A DNA stretch of 64,000 nt, from positions 6,013,501-6,077,500 of the forward strand of contig NW_024104532.1 in NCBI RefSeq assembly GCF_003945595.2. Direction: 5' to 3'. Source of the DNA: Pipra filicauda (Eukaryota; Chordata; Aves; Passeriformes; Pipridae). Shown piece after piece: positions 39,871 through 51,100 of the stretch. The translations under genes and the position numbers were made by a program. The notes under the pieces are model-generated. The model saw only the letters and a list, made by a program, of their open reading frames with translations, had not been told where the DNA came from and ran no database searches. The stretch's first letter is position 1, and each line of letters opens with the position of its first letter.

Positions 39871-42800
39871 ATATCATGTTTGGGTGTTTTTTAAGATAAA
39901 ATCTGCAGCTTTGAGGCCTGGAGACGAAGCTTTAGCACACAACGCCCTCAAGGAGCTGTTTAAGCAAACCATACGCATCCCCCGTGACCCCCCTCCTAGC
40001 AGGGCTAATTGAGAGCCACCATTTCAACTCTATTAATTAAAACTTTGAAGACTCCTAACTCAGCAGAATTACCTCCTGCTCGACATTCATTCCCACTCTC
40101 TATAATGAACTCTGTGGTCAGGAATTTTCCCTTGGCCATCAAGCACAAAGAAGTGTCCCTAAAGAGCAAAACCTAAAAGGACTGACTGGTCCCAGTTTCC
40201 TCCACACAGCAGCCTGATTCCAGTCAATCACCACAAAGTCTGATCAAAGACAATCCTGTGTTACCCACACAAGTTCTGTGGCCCTGCCCACTGCCCACCC
40301 AAAGGGAACACTCCAACAACCCCCTTGGTGGGGCTTACTCAGATGCTCAGAAGGGTCACAGGGGGATGTGAACATTAATTCATTTAAAACAGCAGCTCAG
40401 TGTCACACTCATGAAAATTTAAAACCAAATTCAACCCCACTCTCTACCCAACATATTTAAGAGAACATAAGCGAGCTCATGCTCGTTCCACCCCTCAGCC
40501 TGGAAAACTGGTGCAAAAGCACAGACTTTTGAAACAATTAAAGCTGATCTCCAAGTCAGGCTATACCTGAACCTATGAGTTACCAGGCTTTTTAGTTTTT
40601 CCTCTTTAAAAAAAAAAAAACTCCTTCAGCACTGTTCTATCACTTCTAGCTGTAAACTTACAGTAGTGTAAGATCATGTGAGTGATCATGGCCTCAGTAT
40701 AGAAACGTTTATACTATCAGAGCTCACTTACAGACACAAAGCACTTTTATGTGGCATTAAGAGGTTTAGAAATGCCACTCACAAGAATTAAAAAATTCCA
40801 CCCCGAACTGATGCAAGCACAGAATGAGCTCAGACCTCCATCCCTGTTTATCCAGCTTTCAGCCATGAGCTCCCAGCTCGGAGCCCAGCGTCCATACAGG
40901 GATGGGACCCACTCGTACAAGGAGCAGCAGCAGACACAAAAATGATATTTTTTTTTTTTTTGTAAAAGGCTTTGATATGGATAGAGTAAAAAAAAGTGCA
41001 AATCAGCGCAGCCAAGGAAAAGTATTTCCAGCTCCTGAGTTACCACAACAAAAATACAGATGCACTGACCATCCCCAGTGGAACAAACTGACCCACCTGC
41101 ATCACCGCCAAGCCCGAACACCAGTACCTGAGCCTGGTAACAGTGGGTTGGGCATCCTGCTGGGTCCTGAGCAGCATCCCTGCCATGGCAGCTCCCTGCC
41201 ATGCCCAGCCAGGACATGGCTCATCATGTCTCACATTAAAGCAGGCCAACAACACTCCTCTCCCATCCCTGCTGTGGCACATCGCCCGCCTCTCACCTGG
41301 AACCACCGCCAGAGCGGGGCCATGCTCTGGGATTCACCTCCTTCAGCCAAACAGGAATGAAAGAGGAGAAATGGTTGTCACAGAAACAAGGCCTTAAGCT
41401 CACTGGAAGGAGGAATAGTTTCCACACACTGTGCTGCTTCAGCTTGACACCATGCTTTGTATTTTGGATAGGGAATTTGCCCTTTTTCCCCAAGCCACAA
41501 TCCAGTTCTTTGTGACCACACAGAATTAACCTCATTTACTATTGTGGAACAAACTGACCAAACAGTTGGACTCCTGCACATGGTGCAAGCCCTGATTAAT
41601 GTAAGACCTGAGATTAGAGCCGGTCTGATGTTCTTCACTCAAAAGAGAGGGTTGATGTGGCATTCAGAATGAGAAACTGCAGAACAGCTAAATCAGGAAA
41701 TGCAATTATTGTAGAAAGCTCAGTCTTAACTTGGTGTTCTCCTCCATCAGCCTTACACTAATGGACTCTCTTCATGGAATTATAGACTATTCCTTACACC
41801 AAACCATATTTGCATACTTACACAACCATACTGCACCTCTAATTCACACCATCCTGTAGGATTAGTGCTGCTGCAAACTTAATTTATGTGGGTTTCATTC
41901 CAGGGTCATTCAGGACTTCAGTAAAGTTCCCAACTGCTGATGCCTAATTAACTTGAGTCAGAGCCATTGGAATGGCTCACTAGGAAAATCAACCCACTCA
42001 CGGTCAACACAGCAGGAACAAAACTGACAAGTTGGTGGCAAGTGTGAGGGTCATCATAATAACAAAGGTAAAGTCTTGAAAACGGGCTATTTTAGGTTGA
42101 TTGCAGGCCGAGGATTTTGTGTGAGAGCTCTCCAGCATGAGGACCAGGGTTTGCTCTGTGACACACCATGCAGGGACCGAGTGCAGTGGAGGAACCCCTC
42201 AGCCACCAGCCAGCTGGTCCCTGCTCTGTCCCTCTGACAGGGTGGCACTGGGGACCAGGAGCTTTGCAGCACATTTTAAACAGTTCCCAAGCAGACCTTT
42301 CCTCACATTGTTAATTGGCCTATTCCACTGATCCCACTGAAACCTGAACACACTTCCTGCGGTCACTCATGGAGGAATCTTCTGTCTGGAGTGTATGAGG
42401 AAATCATTATTACTTTTTACATATATCACTCAAAAATATTCCAAAGGCCAAAAGCTTGGCCTGGAGGTGCCCCCAAGGTAAAGAGCTTAGGTTTAAGGTG
42501 CCTCTGGCTGAGCTTTCATGTTAAAGACCCCTACAAAGCTAACCCTCTAGCTTAAGGGCACCTTTGAGCTAAGCTTTAATATCAGCTCTAACACAAGTGA
42601 TTAAACATCCCGGCCTTCATGTCACCTCCACTGGAACCTCCAAAACGCTGGTCAAAGCCTGGTTACAAGCTGAGAAGACATGGAAAAACAGAAATCTGTA
42701 AAAGGTTTCAGAGAAAACAAACAGAGAGTTACCTCAGATCTACTGAAACACGGGTACTGCTCTGCTCTTTGGAGCATTTGTAAGCCAGGGAACTACTCAT

Positions 42801-42989
42801 AAAAATGCTCTGGGAATTATCATAACTTCCAAACAGGAAAAGACACAGAAGCTACAGAAAAGGGAGGAGCTGCTCTGACTTATCAAGCAGCAGAGATCAG
42901 ACTTCATCCGTGCCCTCCCTTGCCCTCCAGATGCAGTCTGTAATTTGGAAGCACACGTAATTCCTGAAGATTAAATGTAAATTCACTTT
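39871..42989. other. Intron, nothing recognised
   Basis: AT-rich single-copy sequence with an A-run near 40609 and a T-run near 40951. No exon, RNA gene or transposon is recognised. Confidence 0.5.
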
Positions 42990-43340
42990 CTGTTTGAACT
43001 GCTGCAGGACAGACCTGGACTGCTGGTGGGAGGAGAGCTCTCCGTGGCCGGCCGAGCTCCCCGTGGGCTCACGGCTGGGGCAGCAGCAGTGGGCACCACG
43101 TGGGACGGGGCCAACAGCCCTGCTCGTCCTGGCGCCCCTCGGGACAACACCGGCGGCTGTGCCCTCCCTCGGGGGATGGCGGAGGTCGGGCACAAGGACC
43201 GTCTGTCCCCGGGGGCAGGGCAGAGCGGGGCTGCACCGCCGGCCCGTGCCCACCCTCGCCGCAGACAGTCCCTGCCCTGTGCCTCGGCCGCAGCTGCAGC
43301 CCCGGCGTGGTGCCAGCCGTTCTTCAGGGGCCTTGAAAGA
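42990..43340. promoter_or_regulatory. GC-rich island, function unknown
   Basis: A sharply bounded GC/CpG-rich block of about 350 bp lies 1.3 kb below the B-beta-2 island. It is open in several frames on both strands, as expected from composition. The left edge on the plus strand looks like a splice acceptor (ttgaactgctgcag). No protein family is recognised in any frame. Confidence 0.45.
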
Positions 43341-44519
43341 AACACTCATTGTCAAATACATAATATTTACCCCAGTGATTTTTTTAAAAATCTATTTATT
43401 CAACTGTCTTTTCGAGCAGGATACAGCTCTTACCTGGGTTCTCCTCTTGGTTTTGCTATTGATTTAGCCTGGAACAGGGTTATTTAAACTCTCCAAACCT
43501 CAATTTCATCCCAAGTTTATTATATGCATTTGATAATGGGTCTAAGAAACAGTTCTGTTCAAGTTTCATTCTTTCTATATTGTTTGCAATAGATTGCATA
43601 CTGATGTGACATTCTTTCTCTAACTCTTTTTTTTTCCCTCTCAGTAGTCTCATATGACCTCCCCTAAAACAGCAAGGTCTGCTTCTCCATTGACTTACTT
43701 ATTCCAGTACAAAAATCCAGAAGTGACTTATTCAGGATATCTTAAGAGACTGTGCCTTTGGACAAAGTCAACATGAAAACAGAAAGAAATCTTCAGAGAA
43801 ATTTTCAAAGAAAGAACTTCATAGTTAGTTATCCACTGGGATCATTATAGCTGCTTAGAACTTCAGAGAAACTTTAAAACAACAAAAAAAAAAGTCTATA
43901 CTGCCTGCTTGCACTGAACTACTTCAGCTAATGTAATAACTTAGCCTGGAGTGTCATCACCTGCTGCCAAGTGCGCCCTGCTTGCCCCTTTCCTTCACAT
44001 CCCTGCAGCGTTCGCCTGGATTTTCCTCTCGGGTCAGGTTGGTTCTTCAGCCATGCACACAGACTCATGGGTCTGCAGAAAGCTGGGTGACAGGGTGGTG
44101 GTTTTCCTCATTAACTAATTTTGTTTAGGGCAAATGTGGAAAGCCGCCGCGGTTCCACACGGGGAGCAGCCGTGCTGGGAATGTAGATCCCGTGGAGCTG
44201 TTCGGTGACTGCGGATGATCCGCAGACCCGTCCAGCAGCTCCCACACCGCGTCAGACGGGGATGAATCCGCAAGAACGGGCTCTCCGGTGGGAGAGTCCC
44301 ACGGAAGTCTCGGCGAACACACCCCCGGTACTTTGCACTCCTACCTTGGAAACGCAAAGTTCAAACACTGCTGAGAACATTTCCCTTTTCCCAAATTGCT
44401 GCAAAGCTGTTTTCGCCAAGACCTGGAAACAGGCTCTGCTGCTGGAGGGAGAGGTCTCGGGTAACCGGAGGCGGGCAGAGCACGGCAGGATGGTTCCATT
44501 TCCTCGGGAATATCCGGAT
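43341..44519. other. Intron, nothing recognised
   Basis: No exon or repeat family is recognised. A weak minus-strand donor-like sequence (CCAAG/GTAGGA) occurs near 44345 without a matching family peptide. Confidence 0.45.
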
Positions 44520-45070
44520 GCATTAAAGGCCACATCTACAAGCTACGCACAGCTGGAGCCGTGCGGCACCGTCACCGCAGCTCCCGCGTTCCCAGCGGTG
44601 CCCGCCGGGCCCCCGCGCCCCCCGCGCCCCCGCGTACCTTCCGCGTGGCAGCTGGCGGAGCGCAGCGCGCCGGGCGGCCGGAACAGGTACGGGAGGTACC
44701 GCGAGAAGCATTTCATCTTCCGCCCCGGACCGAGCTAAAACACCGAGCGATACCGGCGGGGAGGGCCGGTCCCCGGGCTGCCGGCCCGGCCCCGGCCCCG
44801 GCGGAGCGGAGCGCTCCGGCCCGGCCCCGCCGCCGCATCGGCTGCGGCGCGACCGGGAGCGCTGACTAAGCCCGTCCCGCCCGCGAACACACCCCCGGGG
44901 CCCGCAGGAGCCGCAGGGCCCCGGGCCGGGGCCGTCCCAGCCCGCCCCGCTCCGCCGCGGCCCCCCCCGGCCGGCGGGAGCCGAGCACCGGGAGCGCATC
45001 CCGGGGGAGACGGACGCGCGTCCCGAAACTGCCGCGCTCCCGGAACCGGAGCCGAATGAGCAGCCCCGAG
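44520..45070 (-). promoter_or_regulatory. PPP2R2B: CpG island, B-beta-2 promoter of PPP2R2B
   Basis: A compact CpG island contains the B-beta-2 start exon near its left third. The promoter and 5' leader of this isoform should therefore lie between about 44717 and 45070 on the minus strand. No TATA box is evident. The 185-codon minus-strand frame through the island (44523-45080) is a different frame from the B-beta-2 exon and looks like a composition artefact. Confidence 0.75.
44638..44716 (-). CDS. PPP2R2B: PPP2R2B alternative first coding exon, B-beta-2
   Basis: This exon encodes 26 residues plus one base. It starts MKCFSRYLPYLFRPP and ends SCHAE, followed by a donor (GAAG/GTACGC). The known human B-beta-2 N-terminus has the same length and phase and starts MKCFSRYLPYIFRPP. 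In mammals this tail targets the PP2A holoenzyme to the outer mitochondrial membrane, where it promotes fission and neuronal death. Basic residues Lys2, Arg6 and Arg13 of the targeting stretch are kept, and an extra Arg occurs at position 19. Residues 16-21 are the variable part. The start is set by homology. This exon is specific to PPP2R2B among the B55 genes, so it settles the gene's identity. Confidence 0.95.
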
Positions 45071-47042
45071 GAGATTTCACCTCTTGGGTTTGCGGATTTC
45101 TACACTAGACTGCTAATTATCAATGTATCAAAATAGGGAAAGATCTCTAAAACTTGTTTCCTTTTGGCAGTAAGGAAATGTAGATCAAAGCACTGTGACA
45201 CCACAACGGCAACCAGCAACATCATGTACTTCACGTTTAACACTGAAATCAGTGTTTGAGCAGCTGAAAGATGTCCCAGCCTCCCATGTATGCACAAGGG
45301 AGCTCATTCATCCCCACAGTTGCGTCGGTTAAAGGATCCATTACACCCGTGGTTTCATCGGGACAAGTACCATGGACTGTGGTGCCATTCTTCAAGTTAA
45401 GGAAAGCAACAAACAAGGAAAGAACAAAATTAGAAAGTTTGTGTAGATCTGTTCATGCAGCTTCACACGTGTGGAAAAGAGCAAGCAATTAGCATTGAAT
45501 TAATGCAGAATTATTGGCAACATTTGAAGTATCATCTTATTTGAAAACCAGAATGACAGTCCATCCTGCTGAAGGAGGAAGGCTCTACTACATTCAAAGG
45601 TGCAGAACATTGTAAACATAACAGTAACATCTTTCACCTGACTGCACACAACTACATGCTTCCTAATTACTAATGAAATCACCTCATGCAAATTCAGGGT
45701 GCTTGGATGTTGCCAAGAGTTCTGAAGGTCAAAAATGTGCCACAAAGACTCACATAACAGTAACAAGTTATGGATGAACTTCTGATGACGGTGAGGTATC
45801 TGTGGTACCACATCTGTATACACCACATTCATGTGTGTGTATACATCTGTATACATGCACATTCAGATACAAACACAAACCAGCACAAGAACCAAAGCCC
45901 ATCCCACATCTAACACTCTCCTAAGCTTCCTACTCAGTCATGGTGATATTATTTGTACCTGTTGGCCAGACTCAGCACACCAATGGTATCACCTTTTCAC
46001 TACTGGTTTCACTGAATACAGTTTTTAAGTGTTATCCATCAGATAAAAATCAGAATTTACTCTTCTGTGAGCCCAGGTTACCTCAAGAAAAAAATCACAG
46101 GGGTTCCTTCCTGTCATCATGCCTCTGGATTCCTCCAGCACTGAGCCTCCAATGGTAAAAAAAGAAAGCTTATAATCCTCAGCTGGTTACATTAAGAAAA
46201 GAATAGTGAGCAAGAAGAGGCAGCCTTACATTTCATTAATCCTAAAGTAGCAAACAAGTGCTCCTGATCATTTACAAAGATCTGCAGATTCTACAGTAAA
46301 AGCTCAAAACACTTGCAAACAATTTGGAAAAAAAAGTAAAAAAATATTTTGGCTTTAATCACTGTGGTGGGATTTTTCTCTAGAGATTTAATAAATAATT
46401 AAATATTCTCCTGTGTGCCCCACTGCAGTCTCCAGTGGTTACAGAGTGAAAACCTCTTCTGCAAAAGCAGCATAACCAAACTGCCACTGAAGTGGGACAG
46501 GTGACAGTGCTCCAGGAAAAGCCACATTCCCACCAGAAGTCAGAACGCTGCTGTCAAAGGCCTGGGCTGACTCAGTCCTCTCAGACTTACAAGACTGTGC
46601 TTTTAAGGAAGTCATCACACTTCATGGATCACAACAAAGTAGAAGAAATTAATCTAATGGCCCATGATTCTGTAAATCTATGATTCTCCCTCAGTTCCAG
46701 AACTGATTCCAGTAAATGAGGTTATAGTGGGAGAGGGTCTTGCAATTCCCTGAAAAACTCTGTAAATAACAGCTGAAAACCAAAAGGAATTCTATTTCAA
46801 AGGGTATTGATATGATTAAGCCATAGTGCCTTCAAAATAAATTCCTGGTTCAGCAGCTACTTTGAGAGACCCATTTCTTTCAGATGCACAAACACATAAG
46901 GAGGGCAGAAACCAAGGAGTGTAACCGAGCTCTGTGCCAGCAGCTCCCAACGACATGGAACAACCTCCCTGCACACCAGCCAGGCGAGATGTACACGACA
47001 AGTTATTTTTGATCGCAGCAGCAAAAGGAAAAATAAACTTAC
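45071..47042. other. PPP2R2B intron, nothing firm
   Basis: AT-rich single-copy sequence. A short CR1-tail-like run (atgattctgtaaatctatga) at 46663-46687 may be a transposon remnant. No exon is recognised. Confidence 0.45.
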
Positions 47043-47120
47043 CTTCTGTCACCCCAACGTCTATGGTTCCTTTTACTTGACTGAAGCACCACAGCACATC
47101 CTGCATGAGGCTTCCAAATC
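47043..47120 (-). CDS. PPP2R2B: PPP2R2B alternative N-terminal exon, PPP2R2A/D-type
   Basis: On the minus strand a good acceptor (tgttttcctggcag) precedes a 78-nt exon that ends at a strong donor (GAAG/GTAAGT). From the ATG at 47106 it reads MQDVLWCFSQVKGTIDVG and then VTE, 21 residues plus one base. The phase-1 end after Glu is shared with the other two N-terminal exons. The peptide matches the N-terminus of PPP2R2A (NDIQWCFSQVKGAVDDDVAE) and PPP2R2D, not B-beta-1 or B-beta-2. Family knowledge says the next residues should be ADIISTVEF. I infer a third N-terminal isoform of B-beta. The ATG is the first AUG if the exon is joined to the leader exon at 48009-48118; its context is weak (C at -3). 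If joined instead to the donor at 47251, translation would start upstream. Confidence 0.82.
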
Positions 47121-47250
47121 CTGCCAGGAAAACACACGCAGAAAGAAGGTATGATCACACTGGTGCTTCACCTGTCCTTTTCTAAACAAACACACACACG
47201 TGCTCGGACAAATATCTGCAATCCCTGCATGAAGATAAGTATCTGCTCAC

Positions 47251-47355
47251 CTGGTATCATTCTCCCATGCAAAGTGCAAAGCTAACACTGCGAAGCTGAG
47301 AGCATCGTGCCCGCGTTATGAATCGCCCGTCTGTTCTCTCTGTGCCAGGGCAGGG
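47251..47355 (-). other. PPP2R2B: Candidate short leader exon of PPP2R2B
   Basis: A strong minus-strand donor (ACCAG/GTGAGC) ends at 47251, and an acceptor-like sequence (gtttcccaacag) precedes 47355. Splicing this donor to the acceptor at 47120 would remove a 130-nt intron. It would create an in-frame ATG with A at -3, reading MIPGFGSLMQDVLWCF, downstream of an in-frame stop. The left part may instead extend further as a first exon. This is splice-site inference only. Confidence 0.4.
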
Positions 47356-48008
47356 CTGTTGGGAAACGGAGCCATCGGAGTCAGTCCCCTCCACATCACT
47401 GGCAGCAGCACAGCAGTCAGGAGGCCCTGTAGTCATGGTCTTTGTCACAGCCTCTCTCCATCTGAATACTAATGTCCCCAGTCATTCCCAGCACTGTTAA
47501 AGAGGGAGTGAAACAGAGGGGGAAAAAGAACTACTCCTACTACCATAAGACATTTTTTTCCCCATTTGTGGTCAGTGTAGTTGTGAACTGCTTGGCAGTG
47601 AATCCAAGCAGCATGGAGCTGCTTTACAGCACATCATAATACTGTAAATCAAAATCTGCCTGGAATCACAAGTGTCCTGTAGCTGCTTAAAAAAATTACT
47701 ACAGGCATTTCTATTGCAAGGCCTATTATTAAGCTGTAGAGCTCTCACTTATGCTTGCTGTTGCAGCAATACTGTGTTAAGACTCTCTGAGAGAAATTAG
47801 GATTTTATCTACTGTTGCTCCTTGTTTTCTTGACAGCTCAGCAGAATTTCCCTTTCTGCAACACAGTTTTTCACTGTTCAACGAAAAATCCACTGCCTCG
47901 AAGGACAACTTGCTTCCTTTCATCCTAACATGTGTTTTATGTTAAAGCATTTCCAGACACGAAGAACACAGCACAAGGGAGCCATGAGGACAGGAAATAT
48001 CATCTTAC

Positions 48009-48118
48009 CTGTTTTACACACAGGTGAAATGTGTCACAGAAAATGGAGGTGCTTCACAGTCGGCAGTTGTGATACTGGGCTCGGCCAGGGGGTCGTGCCG
48101 TCGAGACTTTTTATTTCC
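48009..48118 (-). other. PPP2R2B: Probable 5' untranslated exon of PPP2R2B
   Basis: On the minus strand a textbook acceptor (ttttccttttcttttgcag) is followed after 110 nt by a textbook donor (AACAG/GTAAGA). The exon contains no ATG in any frame. In the frame that continues into MQDVLWCF it carries a stop, so translation would begin at 47106. It lies 0.9 kb upstream of the third N-terminal exon, as expected for its leader. No protein family is recognised in it. The call rests on splice-site quality and position. Confidence 0.6.
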
Positions 48119-51100
48119 CTGCAAAAGAAAAGGAAAACATGGGATTGGCAGATAATGTCCAGCAGGAGATACCACCGAGTTATAGGGACTATGCCATGGC
48201 CTACCTGAATGTCTTTGTGAGATTTCTGTCTGATTTTATTTAATTTTTGGTATATTAATACAGGTATATATCGAAAGTAATGTAACCATCTTGAATATAT
48301 AACAGCTACAAAGTCAAAAGTGAGCTTTATTGGATGATTCAAGACAAATACGGGGGGAAATGAAGCTTTAAGAGTATGAAAAGTTCTGGAATCTGAGGGT
48401 ATGAGGAGATCAGATTGTGGACGATTATTAAGTTTAGTGAAATTTCTAACTTGGTGTGTCTGAACAGTGGAAACAGCTACAAAATGTGACAGGCACATGC
48501 AAAAAAAAAATTAAATCTACAAAAACAGGTCTTGCCAAGCTCTTGGTAAAGTCTGCTGCCTCCCCTTGACTTCTCCTCCTGAGTAATCCCCAGGTTAATT
48601 TGAGCCTTTGACCCTGATGTTTTTGCATTTGCTAACCTGTAAATGCCTCACACTGGAGCTTTATTAATGTCAGTTTAACATCCGTGTGTGTAATGAATGT
48701 CTAATGTTTTTAATGCTGTTCAGTTACTAGTGTTTTGCAGAGATTTTTATGCTTATAAACACATCTGTTTCATTTTATGTGATTGTTTTGAAGAAACCAC
48801 AAACAACCATGTGTTTGATGACATTTTCTTCATGTTTTCAAAGCATTTCTCAGGAACAGCTGCTGCTGAAGACATTAATGAAAAGTTTTTGGCAGTGGGA
48901 ATGTGAAGTTGTACATCTGATTTCTTCAAAATACTAAGCCACCTACAAAAGAAAATCCAGGTATATATAAAGTCATAAGTACATGATTACACACACTTTT
49001 ACAGCTGAGATGTAACTGCTTCACACATGTCCAGGACATAGAGAACAATTATCCAGAACTCCTGGTTTCCATTTTTAATCTGTCTGCAGTGGCTTGGCAT
49101 CCTGCCTTCTCTGGGAGTTGAGTCCTGACAGATACATGCAAAGTGCCCTGAATAACAGAATCAGCATCTTCTAAGTTTTCGCTCAAGCAGTCCTTCCTGG
49201 TTGGGTGTATGCTTGCCAGGAATTTTGCTGTGGGCCTAGAAATAACATGAGAGCTGCTTGAAGATGCACCAGCGAAGCTTTATTAATCACTGCCAAGAAC
49301 TGCCTCCCTTAGTCCACAGCAGTGTCCTGACAAAAGCCCCGTGTTCGATGTTGGAAAAAAGTACCCCTGAAACCTGGTACTGTCTGGGCAGCCCATAACA
49401 GAGAGGGCATGGACCTCTCAGTCCCTTGCCAGGGGCTGTGCCAGTGCTGGTGGCACCTGCCTGTCACCAGGGAGCAGTGCAGTGCAGTCACTGTCAGGGT
49501 TCAAGCCCGTGTGGTTAATGTCTGGGTCTGTATGGGAGGAAATAAATCCAAGGGAAAGCTGTTTGTGGGGAAAGGGGGAGGGTGAGAATGAAATACCACA
49601 TCCAGGCAATGGGGAGATAACCATTTTCCAGAGGCTCTGTGGTGCTTTTTGCAGCTCTGGCAGAAACTGTGGTAGCAGTGACAGTGAGTCTCTAACATCT
49701 GAGCAGTTTGCAGGGCTCTGTCTCAGATCTTTGCTGTCATATATGTTGTAGCTCAGTATATTTTTTGCCCAACAGACTCTGACAGGATCTGTGCCGCTGC
49801 TGTGGTTCTCGCACTGACACCAGGGATGGTTTATTCCTGCTTTGAGCTGGAAGTGCTGACAGCAGCAGGCAGGGTTTCTCAGCCCTTGGTACCCCCAGAC
49901 TCCCAGAGCACAAACACTTCACTGCTACAGACACCAAGCTGGGAAAAAGCTTGTAATAACCGAGCCCCTCTTTGATATATTGGAGAGGAGTGATTTAAAG
50001 AAAGCTATGTGTTTTTAAAGGTTTATTGCTGACTTCATTTCTGAAATTTCTCTGTGGATCATGTAGACATCAACTGTAATTCTTGGAGTTGTTTCTTTTA
50101 GAAATCAGTTCTTGCTGTAAGGATGGGATTTCACTAATTAAGGACATGTCTTGTGATATTGATGTATACAGAAATCTTGCCTGCACTTGGTCTCTCTCTT
50201 GACAGCATGCAAATTAAATACCTTTTCACTCTAAGAATTTTAAGAACTCTTTTAAGAATCAAATATGCCCAGGAAAAGGCTGTACATGGATATTGATTAA
50301 CTTTATGATGTCTGCTGCAAACTGCACTGAATCCAGCCCTGGAACTGGATGAGTCCTAATGCTGGGAGCAGTGGGAGAGCATCCATTTAAGGTGCACAGG
50401 ACAGGCTGGGAATGCTGATGGGAGTGGGTGATGTAGGCAGGGATCCTGTCCCAGTGGGAGAGGTTACAGTACATAGCAGTGAAAAGGACTGGGAGCAGGA
50501 ATACTTTTACATCCCAGCCACCTACTGACACCTCGAGTGACCATGACCCAATGTTGACTAACAAGCTCCATTTCTCCACAATAAGAACAGACACACAAAG
50601 TAGTTGTTAGAGTCACTGTTAACATCCCAGCTTGCTGGAGGAGAGCTGTCACACACTCACTGTTGATTTGTGTACACATTTGTTTGTGCAGAAAACTTTA
50701 CTTAAGACTTTACCTAAGACTTTCATTTCCATATAAACATTTTCTCCCTACTTGTTTTAAGCAATATAAATATTATGGAAAGGGTTTAAAAAAATCGAGA
50801 CAATGAAGATTAGGTGGTCTTATCGTGGCAAAAGAAGGGAAACATGTAAGTGAAGTGAGACAGATTTCCTTTTGCATCTATTCATATCAGAAAAGAGATC
50901 CCCCCTATTCCAGGTGTTAATAGAGCTGGAGGAAGGGAATGTGAGAAGTGTAACTAAGTGGGAAAGGAAGGCTGCAGTGAAGGAAAACCCCTTGGTAGAG
51001 GAGGGAACGTGGAGAGCCTGGTGCTTTGACTGTATGTTATGGAGGCAGGGACAAGGACTCTGCACTGCCAGGGGATTCTCTATGATTTTGAGATCTCTTT

